Part shown: piece by piece, positions 1-7,794 of the stretch
Layout of the letters: every line of letters starts with the position of its first letter
How positions within the stretch are numbered: the stretch's first letter is position 1
NCBI RefSeq assembly: GCF_006351925.1
Contig: NZ_CP040924.1
Span: 2,299,860 to 2,363,859 of the forward strand
DNA: 64,000 bases
Direction: 5' to 3'
DNA from: Clostridium thermarum
GTDB lineage: Bacteria; Bacillota; Clostridia; Clostridiales; Clostridiaceae
Translations under genes and position numbers: made by a program
Notes under the pieces: generated by a model
Told to the model about the DNA's origin: nothing
Seen by the model: only the letters and a program-made list of their open reading frames with translations
Database searches by the model: none

Positions 1-649
1 TAAAATCCGCATCTAATTCCTTTATATTAACCTTCATATGAGGAATACTCTGAGATCCATCTACAATAACTACCGCATCTACTTCATGGGCTCTTTTTAT
101 TATTCTTTCAATGGGATTAATTGTACCAAGTACATTTGATACATGTGTAACAGACACTAATTTTGTCTTCTCACCAATCTTGCTTTGAATCTCTTCTTCA
201 GGAATAATACCTTCCTCATTTGTATACATGTACTTAAGTACTGCCCCCTTAGCCTTAGCCACCATTTGCCAGGGTACTAAATTGCTGTGGTGCTCAGCAA
301 TTGATATAACAATCTCATCTCCGGCATTTATAAAATTTATTCCATAACTGTAAGCAAGCAGGTTAAAGGCCTCCGTAGCATTTTTGGTAAATATTATTTC
401 CCGGGTGCTGCCGGCGCCAATAAAATCTTTAACAGCCTCTCTGGCAGTATCATAAAGTTCTGTAGACTTTACACTGAGATAATAAGCACCTCTGTGAGGG
501 TTTGCATTATATAAATTATAATATTCCTGCACCATTTTAGTAACTGACAAAGGCTTTTGTGTAGTAGCAGCGCTATCTAAGTACACAAGCCTTTTCCCAT
601 TGATAGTCTGATTTAGAACAGGAAAGTCCAGTAGATAATTATTAGACAT
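1..649 (-). CDS. sufS: SufS cysteine desulfurase, N-terminal part (runs off the window)
   Basis: Only the first 216 codons are present; the 3' end lies beyond base 1. The product is the PLP-dependent cysteine desulfurase that delivers sulfane sulfur to the SufBCD scaffold. The reading begins MSNNYLLDFPVLNQ and shows the class V aminotransferase hallmarks: LVYLDSAATTQKP near residue 20, TKNATEAFNLLAYSY, the AEHHSNLVPWQ stretch with the PLP-stacking histidine, and VIVDGSQS carrying the aspartate that binds the PLP ring nitrogen. The window stops just before the expected SGHK lysine that forms the Schiff base. The ATG lies inside the end of sufD (ATGTCTAA), an 8-base overlap, so translation is coupled to sufD. 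Recognition is firm; only the missing C-terminus cannot be judged. Confidence 0.95.
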   Translation of the reverse strand, partial: MSNNYLLDFPVLNQTINGKRLVYLDSAATTQKPLSVTKMVQEYYNLYNANPHRGAYYLSVKSTELYDTAREAVKDFIGAGSTREIIFTKNATEAFNLLAYSYGINFINAGDEIVISIAEHHSNLVPWQMVAKAKGAVLKYMYTNEEGIIPEEEIQSKIGEKTKLVSVTHVSNVLGTINPIERIIKRAHEVDAVVIVDGSQSIPHMKVNIKELDADF

Positions 650-1745
650 TCAATAATCTCCTCCCGACATACTCAGAGATTTCCTCCTTCACCTCGTTGA
701 GAGGTATTCTATCCATAATAGGCTTAAAGGAAGCTTCTATTATTAATTTCTTAGCTTCTTGTTCTGAAAAACCACGACTCATAAGGTAGAAAAGCTTGCT
801 TTCATCTATTTTACCGGTGCTGGCTGCATGTTGACCTTCTACATTATCTTCCCCGCACAGGAGTAAGGGTACTGAACGGTTCCTGACTCCACTGCTTAAG
901 AGTACCGCAAATTCTTCTTCTTTTCCTTTGGAGCCGCTGGTACCTTTTTTAAAGTCAAGAGTACCTCTGAAAATCTTGCTGCTTTTATCCATTAATGCAC
1001 CACGGGTCTCAATAAGGCTTTCACATTCCTTACCATAGTGATTCATTACATAGTTTATATCTATTTGTCTTTCCTTATCCCCAAGATATATAGAATAGAG
1101 CTTTATGCTGGCATTATTACCAAGCATATCATTCTTATTGCTTGTTACGGTGGTTTGGGCTCCTAATTCCACAAGCACGTAATTGATTTCTGCTCCTTCT
1201 TCAGCTACAGCAGCTATGGCATCCAAATATATTCCATCATCTTCCATCAGTTGAATCTTTACTAGGTTTATTACTGCCTCCTTCTTGGCATACAATTTTG
1301 TAATGCCGTTGTGAAAAGCTTCAACGTCTTTTTCCGAGGAGTACTTCATAACAACAGTTATTTTACTACCTTCCTCAGCAATAATTAAATTATTGTCAAT
1401 CACGTGAGGGTTTTCCTTATCCATGTGATATTGTATGAACACCGGCTCTGTGATAACATTATTTTTTTCAGCTTCTATAAGATGACCGGTATTATAACTT
1501 TTTCTTGCAAGCTCTGTAAGGTCATTGGAAATCCCTATATCAGAATTGTTATCAAATATTTTTATTCCATTTTTTTCTTCCCTTATATCTGTAATCTTAT
1601 AGCCTGAAGCTTCTGCTTCCTTAAGAGGGTTTTTCTTATATGCTCTTATTTCAGGAACTTGACCTTTAACATTGGCTTCATTTACACCAAGCCATCTCCA
1701 GGTTCTTACAGGTATATTATTTATGCCTTTCAACATTTCACTCAT
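642..1745 (-). CDS. sufD: Fe-S cluster assembly protein SufD
   Basis: SufD pairs with SufB in the SufBC2D scaffold that builds Fe-S clusters in the cytoplasm. The 367-residue protein has the variable N-terminal helical region (about 1-110) and the right-handed beta-helix SufBD core (about 110-340), with the family motif EGQHAASTGKIDE and the helical close FYLMSRGFSEQEAKK near the C-terminus. It is shorter than enterobacterial SufD (about 420) but normal for clostridia. It sits 11 bases after sufB and overlaps sufS by 8 bases, so it is the third gene of a sufCBDS operon. No in-frame damage is visible. Confidence 0.95.
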   Translation of the reverse strand: MSEMLKGINNIPVRTWRWLGVNEANVKGQVPEIRAYKKNPLKEAEASGYKITDIREEKNGIKIFDNNSDIGISNDLTELARKSYNTGHLIEAEKNNVITEPVFIQYHMDKENPHVIDNNLIIAEEGSKITVVMKYSSEKDVEAFHNGITKLYAKKEAVINLVKIQLMEDDGIYLDAIAAVAEEGAEINYVLVELGAQTTVTSNKNDMLGNNASIKLYSIYLGDKERQIDINYVMNHYGKECESLIETRGALMDKSSKIFRGTLDFKKGTSGSKGKEEEFAVLLSSGVRNRSVPLLLCGEDNVEGQHAASTGKIDESKLFYLMSRGFSEQEAKKLIIEASFKPIMDRIPLNEVKEEISEYVGRRLLNV

Positions 1746-1756
1746 AGTCTCACCAC

Positions 1757-3163
1757 CTAACCAATACTGCCTTCCATTTCAAGTTTAATAAGATTATTCA
1801 TCTCCACGGCGTATTCCAGAGGAAGCTCCTTTGCAATAGGCTCCACAAAACCTCTGACAATCATTGCCTTTGCCTCTTCTTCGCTTATTCCTCTGCTCAT
1901 TAAGTAGAATATAGCTTCTTCACTTATTCTACCTATCTTTGCTTCATGCCCCATATCTACCTCATCATTCAAAATATCTAAAACCGGTAAAGTATCAGAT
2001 CTTGAAATATCGTCCAGCATCAGAGATTCGCAGGATACGGTAGATTTACAGTGATGTGCATTAGGTGCAACCTTTATAGCCCCCCTATATACTGCTGTTC
2101 CTCCGCCCTTTGAAATAGACTTCGAGTTTATGTTGGAAGTTGTATAAGGTGCAGCATGTATAACCTTTGCTCCGGTATCCAATATCTGACCCTTTGCAGC
2201 AAAGGTTACACCGGTAAACTCAGCCCTGGCACCTTCACCCTTTAAGATACTCATGGGGTAAAGCATTGAAACCTTTGACCCAAAGGAACCAGACACCCAT
2301 TCAATGGTACCGTTTTTGTCTACTGTAGCTCTCTTAGTATTTAAGTTCATCATATTCTTTGACCAGTTTTCTATAGTAGAATACCTTAGGTAAGCACCCT
2401 CTTTAACATAAAGCTCCACACAGCCGGCATGTAAATTTGTCACACTGTATTTTGGGGCAGAACATCCTTCAATAAAATGTAGTCTGGCTCCTTTTTCAAC
2501 AATTATAAGAGTATGCTCAAACTGCCCTGCTCCCGGTGAATTAAGCCTAAAATAAGATTGCAGTGGTATCTCTACATTAACCCCTGCAGGAACATACACG
2601 AAGGAACCTCCGGACCAAACTGCTCCATGAAGGGCAACAAATTTATGGTCTTGTGGAGGAACTAACTTCATAAAGTACTCCTTAACAAGATCCTCATACT
2701 CCCTTACCGCGGTCTCCATATCGGTATATATAACGCCCTGTTTTACCAGGTCTTCTCTTATACTGTGGTAAACTACCTCAGAATCATACTGGGCACCAAC
2801 ACCGGCCAGTGATTCTCTTTCTGCCTGAGGGATTCCCAGCCTTTCAAAGGTGTTCTTAATGTCATCAGGAACATCCTTCCAGCTCGCCTTTAAATCTGTA
2901 TCCGGCTTTACATAGGTAACTATGTTATCCATATCCAGCTCCTCAAGGGATGGTCCCCAGGTTGGCATTTCTATTTTATTGTATATTTCCAAGGACTTTT
3001 GTCTGAAATCCCTCATCCATTTAGGTTCATTTTTTTCTTTAGATATTTCATCTACTATTTCAGGAGTAAGTCCGCTGGATACCTTAAAACTGTATCTGTC
3101 TTCATTTTTTATGTCATACAGACCCCTATCTAAATCCTCTACATAGGTCTTCTTTCTCTCCAT
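1757..3163 (-). CDS. sufB: Fe-S cluster assembly scaffold SufB
   Basis: SufB is the main scaffold subunit on which clusters are assembled with SufC and SufD. The 468-residue length is standard. Recognisable parts are the N-terminal YSFKVSSGLTPEIV region, VPPQDHKFVALHGAVWSGG, the beta-helix repeats with LHFIEGCSAPKYS, and the C-terminal MGHEAKIGRISEEAIFYLM. The motif HCKSTVSCESLMLDD contains the cysteine that in the family accepts persulfide sulfur near the SufB-SufD interface. The gene follows sufC by 16 bases and precedes sufD by 11 bases. It is the longest and best conserved member of this operon. Confidence 0.97.
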   Translation of the reverse strand: MERKKTYVEDLDRGLYDIKNEDRYSFKVSSGLTPEIVDEISKEKNEPKWMRDFRQKSLEIYNKIEMPTWGPSLEELDMDNIVTYVKPDTDLKASWKDVPDDIKNTFERLGIPQAERESLAGVGAQYDSEVVYHSIREDLVKQGVIYTDMETAVREYEDLVKEYFMKLVPPQDHKFVALHGAVWSGGSFVYVPAGVNVEIPLQSYFRLNSPGAGQFEHTLIIVEKGARLHFIEGCSAPKYSVTNLHAGCVELYVKEGAYLRYSTIENWSKNMMNLNTKRATVDKNGTIEWVSGSFGSKVSMLYPMSILKGEGARAEFTGVTFAAKGQILDTGAKVIHAAPYTTSNINSKSISKGGGTAVYRGAIKVAPNAHHCKSTVSCESLMLDDISRSDTLPVLDILNDEVDMGHEAKIGRISEEAIFYLMSRGISEEEAKAMIVRGFVEPIAKELPLEYAVEMNNLIKLEMEGSIG

Positions 3164-3179
3164 ATTTTCACCTCAACCT

Positions 3180-3932
3180 CTAAACCGCAGCTATATTGGC
3201 AAAGCCCTTCTCATTTATTTCATTAATCAAGGAACTGTCACCAACTTTCACTATTTTGCCGTCCTGTACTACATGAACATAATCAGCCTTTAAAAATTCT
3301 AGGATTTTGCTGTTATGAGTTATAATCACAATAGCATTTTCATCGTTCTTAAATTCCTTTACTCCATTTGATACAATCTTCACAGCATCTACATCCAGTC
3401 CCGAATCTGTTTCATCCAATATAGCAAGCTTTGGATTCAACATCATCATCTGAAGTATTTCATTTTTCTTCTTTTCACCACCGGAGAAACCCACATTAAG
3501 ATATCTTTGTGCGTAGCTTTCATCTATCTTTAACTGTTCCATTTTGTCTTTTAATTCCTTTTTGAAAGCCATCATCTTTAGCGGTTTTCCTGTTATAGCG
3601 CTTCTGGCTCCTCTCAGAAAACTTTCCACTGTGATACCTGGTACTTCTTCAGGTGCCTGGAAGGATAGGAATATTCCCTTCCTTGCTCTTTCATCTGTCT
3701 TTAATTCAGTTATGTCTTCACCTTCAAAAACTATGGAGCCCTCTGTAACATCGTACTTTGGATGACCCATTATTATGTTCACCAGCGTAGATTTTCCTGC
3801 CCCGTTAGGTCCCATAATAATATGAACTTCTCCTTTTTTTATCTCTAAGTCCAAACCTTTTAATATTTCTTTTCCATCAACTTCTGCATGCAAATTTTTA
3901 TTTCTAATAGCTTTTCCGCCATATAAATTCAC
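3180..3932 (-). CDS. sufC: Fe-S assembly ATPase SufC, with a 1-base disruption near the start
   Basis: SufC is the cytoplasmic ABC-type ATPase that drives conformational change in SufBD. Walker A GPNGAGKST, signature FSGGEKKKNE, Walker B LAILDETDSGLD and the H-loop IVIITHNSK are intact. The open frame can only begin at a GTG (3932) that lies inside what looks like the ribosome site GAGGTGA (3929-3935). The natural start is the ATG at 3920-3922, six bases after that site, reading MAEKLLEIK, which then leaves the frame at an A-run (3895-3899 on the plus strand as five T). One additional A would give MAEKLLEIKNLHAEVDGK, the usual family N-terminus. So either the sequence lost a base, the gene is frameshifted, or slippage restores it. 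First gene of the operon. Confidence 0.9.
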   Translation of the reverse strand: MNLYGGKAIRNKNLHAEVDGKEILKGLDLEIKKGEVHIIMGPNGAGKSTLVNIIMGHPKYDVTEGSIVFEGEDITELKTDERARKGIFLSFQAPEEVPGITVESFLRGARSAITGKPLKMMAFKKELKDKMEQLKIDESYAQRYLNVGFSGGEKKKNEILQMMMLNPKLAILDETDSGLDVDAVKIVSNGVKEFKNDENAIVIITHNSKILEFLKADYVHVVQDGKIVKVGDSSLINEINEKGFANIAAV

Positions 3933-3979
3933 CTCATATAAGTTTTAATCCCGAGTAATTTGCTCTGATTTATGATTAT

Positions 3980-4008
3980 ATTCTATACTCACTGTCATTG
4001 TTTGTCAA
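3980..4008 (-). promoter_or_regulatory. Sigma-A type promoter of the suf operon
   Basis: On the minus strand a perfect -35 TTGACA (4003-4008) is followed by a 17-base spacer and the -10 hexamer TAGAAT (3980-3985). It lies about 60 bases upstream of the sufC ribosome site. No clear IscR-type palindrome was recognised next to it. Confidence 0.7.
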
Positions 4009-4138
4009 TAATTATTATTCCCATTGTGTTACTTAATATTACAAAAGGGTTTTATCACTTTAAGAGGATACAGCATATGATGTTTATTGGGTGGAGAACT
4101 TCACCATACACATTTTGATGAAAAGGTGGTATGTGCAT

Positions 4139-4522
4139 ATGGAACAAATTTATGATGGAAACGAAAGAAAATGTGGATACATGAAAAACAATATAATATA
4201 TGATAAGCACGGTAGAAAAAAAGGGTTCATTCACGATAATGTAATCTTTGATAAACACTGCAATCCCATAGCCTACGTTGAGGATAACATGCTCTTTGAC
4301 ATGCATGGCTGCCCCTTAGGTTTTATTCATGGCTGGGAAATTTACGATATGGAAGGTAAAAGAGTAGGCAAGGTCAATAGTTCCTGGGCCGGACTGTTGG
4401 CAGCAGCAGGATTGATTTACCTCCTAGGAGGCTTTGGCGGTTACGGCTATCGTTATGGCTATGGCTATGGCTATGGGTATGGCTATGGGTATAACCCCTT
4501 CTTCGGTGGTTACTTCTGGTAA
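4139..4522 (+). CDS. Small beta-flower-like repeat protein with Tyr/Gly-rich tail
   Basis: A 127-residue protein of unknown function. Residues 1-75 consist of four imperfect repeats of about 14-16 residues, each built on D/E-N-x-(I/L)-(Y/F)-D-x-H-G/C-x-x-x-G/A-(F/Y)-(I/V), as in the small beta-flower repeat proteins common in clostridia. A short hydrophobic stretch (AGLLAAAGLIYLLGGF) follows, then an alternating Gly-Tyr tail encoded by a hexanucleotide repeat and ending NPFFGGYFW. I start it at the ATG of 4139 because AAGGTGG sits nine bases upstream; the upstream GTG at 4091 would add 16 residues without a ribosome site. It is a single-gene unit, closed by a terminator. The tail suggests membrane insertion or self-association, which is inference. 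Confidence 0.75.
   Translation: MEQIYDGNERKCGYMKNNIIYDKHGRKKGFIHDNVIFDKHCNPIAYVEDNMLFDMHGCPLGFIHGWEIYDMEGKRVGKVNSSWAGLLAAAGLIYLLGGFGGYGYRYGYGYGYGYGYGYNPFFGGYFW
4445..4492 (+). repeat. Hexanucleotide tandem repeat coding for (Gly-Tyr)n
   Basis: About eight copies of GGCTAT/GGGTAT (with TACGGC and CGTTAT variants) run in frame and encode alternating Gly and Tyr. Nearly identical 6-base units are prone to slipped-strand length change, always in frame. Confidence 0.8.
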
Positions 4523-4536
4523 ACAAATGAAAAATA

Positions 4537-4573
4537 CAGTTGACCAGTGAATTTCACTGGCAACTGTTTTTTT
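4537..4573 (+). terminator. Rho-independent terminator after the Tyr/Gly-rich protein gene
   Basis: Stem CAGTTG-CCAGTGAA pairing with TTCACTGG-CAACTG (one bulged A), followed by seven T. Confidence 0.85.
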
Positions 4574-4607
4574 ATCTGCTTCAGTATCCTACTGTTTTAT
4601 GCCTCAT

Positions 4608-5477
4608 TTATTCCTCTTCATCATAAAAATCCAGGAAGGAATAGTTCTTTCCATCCTTCTGCCAGCCTAGAATAGAGTCCATATTGACATTTTGAGCTGA
4701 CTTAAAGATAGACTTTTCTACATCAGGGAACTTAGTCTTGAAATCCTTTATCATTTGCTTTATCTCGTATCTCTTATTCCCTATTTTCTTTGCTGCCACC
4801 ATGCAAGCACAATTTAATGGCCAAATACCACTGTTTTGAGTGAACTTTTCAATATGGTCTTCTTCTACAAAATATAGAGGCCTGATCAGTTCCATATTTT
4901 CAAAGTTAGCAGCCTTCAGCTTAGGGAGCATAGTTTTGAAGTTTCCCGAGTAAAGAATATTGAGCATAGTGGTTTCAATAACATCGTTGTAGTGATGACC
5001 TAGGGCTAGCTTGTTGCAGCCTAGTTCCTTAGCTCTTGAATACAGAGCTCCTCTTCTCATTCTGGCGCACATATAACATGGATAATCCTTTGCAATTCTG
5101 TCTACTACCTCAAAGATACCGGAGTCAAATACCTTTATAGGTATTTGAAGATATTCACAGTTGTCTATCATAAGTTTTTTTATATCCGGATGATATCCCG
5201 GGTCTGCCAGTAGAAATTCTACTTCAATATCCATTTGTCCATTTCTCTTCAACAGCTGAAAAAGCTTTGCCAGAAGCATACTGTCCTTACCGCCGGAAAC
5301 TCCTACAGCTATTTTATCTCCGTCTTCAACTAACTTATATTCTTTAATGGCCCTTAGGAATTTTGACCATATTTTAGTTCTATAGGTTGTGGTTATACTT
5401 CTTTCTATTTCTTCTAAGGGCTTTCTCTCATTGAAAGGCACCAAAATATCGCAACCATTTCCTGCAATACCACTCAT
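4608..5477 (-). CDS. TtcA-family tRNA thiolation (PP-loop ATPase) protein
   Basis: A 289-residue adenylating sulfur transferase of the TtcA/TtuA family, which replaces an oxygen of a tRNA base by sulfur after ATP activation. The PP-loop SGGKDSM is at residues 61-67. Cys134 and Cys137 in PCYMCARMRRG and a further pair at 223/225 (NCAC) are the expected ligands or catalytic cysteines of the Fe-S type; GHHYNDVIETTMLNILYSG follows the family pattern. It starts at an ATG preceded by GAGGAGG with seven spacer bases. The N-terminal 45 residues extend beyond the core. Whether the target is C32 (as TtcA), another base, or a non-tRNA substrate cannot be told. Such a protein depends on cysteine desulfurase sulfur, which fits the nearby suf operon. 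Confidence 0.82.
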   Translation of the reverse strand: MSGIAGNGCDILVPFNERKPLEEIERSITTTYRTKIWSKFLRAIKEYKLVEDGDKIAVGVSGGKDSMLLAKLFQLLKRNGQMDIEVEFLLADPGYHPDIKKLMIDNCEYLQIPIKVFDSGIFEVVDRIAKDYPCYMCARMRRGALYSRAKELGCNKLALGHHYNDVIETTMLNILYSGNFKTMLPKLKAANFENMELIRPLYFVEEDHIEKFTQNSGIWPLNCACMVAAKKIGNKRYEIKQMIKDFKTKFPDVEKSIFKSAQNVNMDSILGWQKDGKNYSFLDFYDEEE

Positions 5478-5592
5478 CTGAAATCCTCCTCTTAAACCAA
5501 CAAAGATTGATAATCTTTGAATCCTTAGTTTTTTCTTTTTGTATTATAACACCTTTATTGGCTTTTGTCGCTGGAAAATATCTTTATATCAA

Positions 5593-5733
5593 TTATTTTT
5601 CAATCACAAATTCTAGATCTAACTCATTTGTGTTCTTATTGAGAACTTTCTCAGCTGCAATATTGAAGATTTCAGTATTTTTTCTTCTGTCTCCTGGGCA
5701 CTTTCGTAGTAACTCAGTATATTTTATGCTTTC
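5593..5733 (-). pseudogene. Remnant of an unidentified coding sequence
   Basis: Between the PTP gene and the TtcA gene the minus strand stays open for 46 codons and reads with protein-like composition (KYTELLRKCPGDRRKN... ending LDLEFVIEK and TAA). There is no start codon or ribosome site, and its 5' end overlaps the end of the phosphatase gene in another frame. It looks like the tail of a lost gene; I do not recognise the family. Alternatively it is chance openness in AT-rich sequence. Confidence 0.3.
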
Positions 5734-6181
5734 TTAGGATGTGTTCAAGCAATCCTACACACCCCTCTAAAATATCATCATAGGTTTCATCGAAATTACC
5801 GGTGTACCAGGGGTCTGCAATTTCTCGTGGCCGCGTTGAAAAATCAAGGAGCCTATATACCTTCTTATATTTATCCTCTCCAATAATCCTTAAAACATTT
5901 CTAATGTTGTAAGTTTCCATACATATTATATAATCATACATTTCATAATCCTTTTTAGTAAGTTGAACTGCAGTTTTGCCATCACAGGAAATTCCTACTT
6001 GCTGCAGCTTTCTCCTTGTACCGTGGTGTACAGGATTCCCTATCTCTTCTCTGCTTGTAGCAGAAGAAGCTATATAAATCTTGTCCGATAGCCCTCTTTC
6101 TTTCACCATATGACAAAAAACAAACTCAGCCATAGGACTTCTGCAAATATTTCCATGACACACAAACATTACTTTTATCAT
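5714..6181 (-). CDS. Low-molecular-weight protein-tyrosine phosphatase
   Basis: A 155-residue cytoplasmic phosphatase of the LMW-PTP fold. The P-loop CHGNICRS spans residues 8-15, with nucleophile Cys8 and Arg14; the general-acid Asp123 sits in DPWYTG. Length and motif spacing match the family exactly. In Firmicutes such enzymes dephosphorylate tyrosine or arginine residues; without a neighbouring tyrosine kinase the substrate cannot be assigned. The gene stands alone on the minus strand, 50 bases after the DUF4275 gene. Confidence 0.93.
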   Translation of the reverse strand: MIKVMFVCHGNICRSPMAEFVFCHMVKERGLSDKIYIASSATSREEIGNPVHHGTRRKLQQVGISCDGKTAVQLTKKDYEMYDYIICMETYNIRNVLRIIGEDKYKKVYRLLDFSTRPREIADPWYTGNFDETYDDILEGCVGLLEHILRKHKIY

Positions 6182-6231
6182 AATTCAGCACTCCTTCTTA
6201 TAGAATAGTTCAATTAGGAAAAGTCCACATT

Positions 6232-6681
6232 TCATTTTACAGCATAGTTATCATTGTTTTTACCAAAATATGGTCCCAACCAACCGTTCTCATGCGTATT
6301 AACATAAGTCCAAGAAAATTCTCGGTCAACAACATACACATCTCCCTCTCCAAGCAAATCGCTTGGTTCTAGTACTGAAGCATCTTTCAATATAAAAGCA
6401 TAATCTGAATGTTGATAAAAGATGTAGCAAGCTTTTTTCTCCTCATCCATAAAAGCTTGCTCAGCATCTTTTCCTACTAAACATTCCTTTTTTTCGTAGC
6501 TAAATATATGCCAAAGATAACCACAAGCACCATTACAGTCATACATGTAAATCTCTCTCTTTTCACTATCACTCAAGTGATTTGCAAACTTATCTTCCCA
6601 CTGTTTTCTTAAATATGTCCCCCATTGGGGTATTTCCATAACCTTAACTTTTTTATCCTTAAGCTTTTTTAATAACTGCAC
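6232..6681 (-). CDS. DUF4275 family protein
   Basis: A 149-residue soluble protein matching the DUF4275 pattern known from bacilli and clostridia: an N-terminal LLKKLKDKKVKVMEIP and WGTYLRKQWEDKFANHL, a central GYLWHIFSYEKKEC, IFYQHSDYAFIL, and the C-terminal EFSWTYVNTHENGWLGPYF. Aromatic and acidic residues dominate; no signal peptide, membrane segment or catalytic motif is visible. No function is known for the family. It is probably a single gene; the next gene upstream is separated by a gene remnant. Confidence 0.85.
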   Translation of the reverse strand: MQLLKKLKDKKVKVMEIPQWGTYLRKQWEDKFANHLSDSEKREIYMYDCNGACGYLWHIFSYEKKECLVGKDAEQAFMDEEKKACYIFYQHSDYAFILKDASVLEPSDLLGEGDVYVVDREFSWTYVNTHENGWLGPYFGKNNDNYAVK

Positions 6682-6769
6682 TGTGACTCCCCCTAATATC
6701 TTTTTAATGTTTCCCCATTATACCACTTGTACATCGCTGTCTTGCCCTTGTACTATTGCATAAAAATCA

Positions 6770-7054
6770 TCATTTTAGCCCTAATTCAACTAATTTTATA
6801 TAATGTGGAATATCATCTATATTGGGCTTAAATGAAAATTGTGCGTTACAACATCCACATCTCCAGTACGTATTCCCACCTATTGTGTACTCTTGTCCAT
6901 GTATACATCTGCCCTCAATATGTTTGGAGCATCCAGGATCACTCCATAAGAAAATCTGTTTTACAGAATCCGGACAATCCTTTAGATAATCTATACACTT
7001 TGAAACATTTCTAATGCGAAGGAATAGGATTAGTTTTTGTTTTATAAGATAACA
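6770..7054 (-). pseudogene. Decayed tail of a cysteine-rich (zinc-ribbon-like) protein
   Basis: The minus strand between these bases carries an open frame of about 82 clearly protein-like codons from base 7015 down (RNVSKCIDYLKDCPDS..., then a DPGCSKHIEGRCIHG segment and TYWRCGCCNAQFSF) ending in TGA. The C/H spacing resembles a zinc ribbon. There is no start codon; going upstream, the same frame runs through an AT-rich stretch into the TAA stop of the 139-residue gene, so it is literally the in-frame continuation of that gene after its stop. It may be the end of a longer ancestral protein or an unrelated broken gene. Confidence 0.45.
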
Positions 7055-7474
7055 TTAAATAATGATAGGGTCCCTTTTTTTTACATCGCTTTCCTTGCTA
7101 TAGTAAGCATAACCAGGTCCTTCGTTCGATTCTCTAGATCCAGCATAATAACCCATCTCACAAAGTAATGCATCCAATGCATATATGAATTCTTTTTCCT
7201 GTTGAGTGTGCATTTTGTCAGCCACTATATCTACACCATGCCCATAATTTACAACATTCATATCATCTTGAAACAGTTTATAATGACAAGCGATAAAATC
7301 ACCAATTCTGTTTGTGTTGTAAGCCTTGTCCGCCATTAGTTTAAGTACAATTAAAACCTTTATTTTATACAAAGGCATCCCAAATGCTTCTGGGAATTCT
7401 GCAATATTTCCATATATGTTATCAAATAAGATCCATACTTCTTTGAAGACTGACTCAAACTCTTCCTTTGACAT
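7055..7474 (-). CDS. Hypothetical protein, 139 residues
   Basis: I do not recognise this protein. It is soluble and mostly helical at the N-terminus (EEFESVFKEVWILFDNIY, LYKIKVLIVLKLMADKAY), has a central NRIGDFIACHYKLFQDD, and ends in a polar, Gly/Tyr-rich tail. No strong ribosome site precedes the ATG at 7474. The frame continues past its stop into the cysteine-rich remnant at 6770-7054, so it could be the N-terminal piece of a longer protein now cut by a stop codon. Size and isolated placement would also fit an immunity-type protein, but nothing in the sequence proves this. Confidence 0.5.
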   Translation of the reverse strand: MSKEEFESVFKEVWILFDNIYGNIAEFPEAFGMPLYKIKVLIVLKLMADKAYNTNRIGDFIACHYKLFQDDMNVVNYGHGVDIVADKMHTQQEKEFIYALDALLCEMGYYAGSRESNEGPGYAYYSKESDVKKRDPIII

Positions 7475-7791
7475 ATGCTTTAAAAAGCAGTTATGAATTT
7501 CAAAACTCTAAGGTAATCGTACAAGCTACGCTTGTCTTAATTTTGACCATTCTTGCACCCAATATATATTCTCCATAATCCTTCCCAACTTTCATTATCA
7601 ATTTTAAAATTATTTAATTTCCTAGTTTCATATCAGTTAAACCGCCTCAAAACTTTTTAAAAATAAATTGAATAAAAGCACGTTTTATATCATAAAATTT
7701 ATAATTATTACATCAATTGTAACACATTCCTATAAACTTAGAAAAGTAATATATTTACCACAAAAGAAAATAGGACAGTACACCCACTGTC
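7475..7791 (-). other. 317-base gap with weak coding traces
   Basis: AT-rich. The minus strand holds a 31-codon ATG-started frame (7500-7595, MKVGKDYGEYILGARM...) without a ribosome site, and an overlapping frame with a similar protein-like look; both could be debris of a gene. The end near 7764-7794 is the terminator of the sensor kinase gene. No RNA gene or repeat seen. Confidence 0.35.
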
Positions 7792-7794
7792 CTA
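7763..7794 (-). terminator. Terminator of the two-component operon
   Basis: On the minus strand TAGGACAGT (overlapping the kinase stop codon) pairs with ACTGTCCTA across a six-base loop, followed by TTTTCTTTT. Confidence 0.85.

Noticed and set aside
4055-4306. Open frame on the minus strand opposite the Tyr/Gly-rich protein gene
   Set aside because: Lies antisense to a gene with better codons, a ribosome site and a terminator; composition looks like a shadow.
6832-7014. Plus-strand frame of 60 codons
   Set aside because: The minus strand of the same bases has a far more protein-like reading (Cys-rich remnant).
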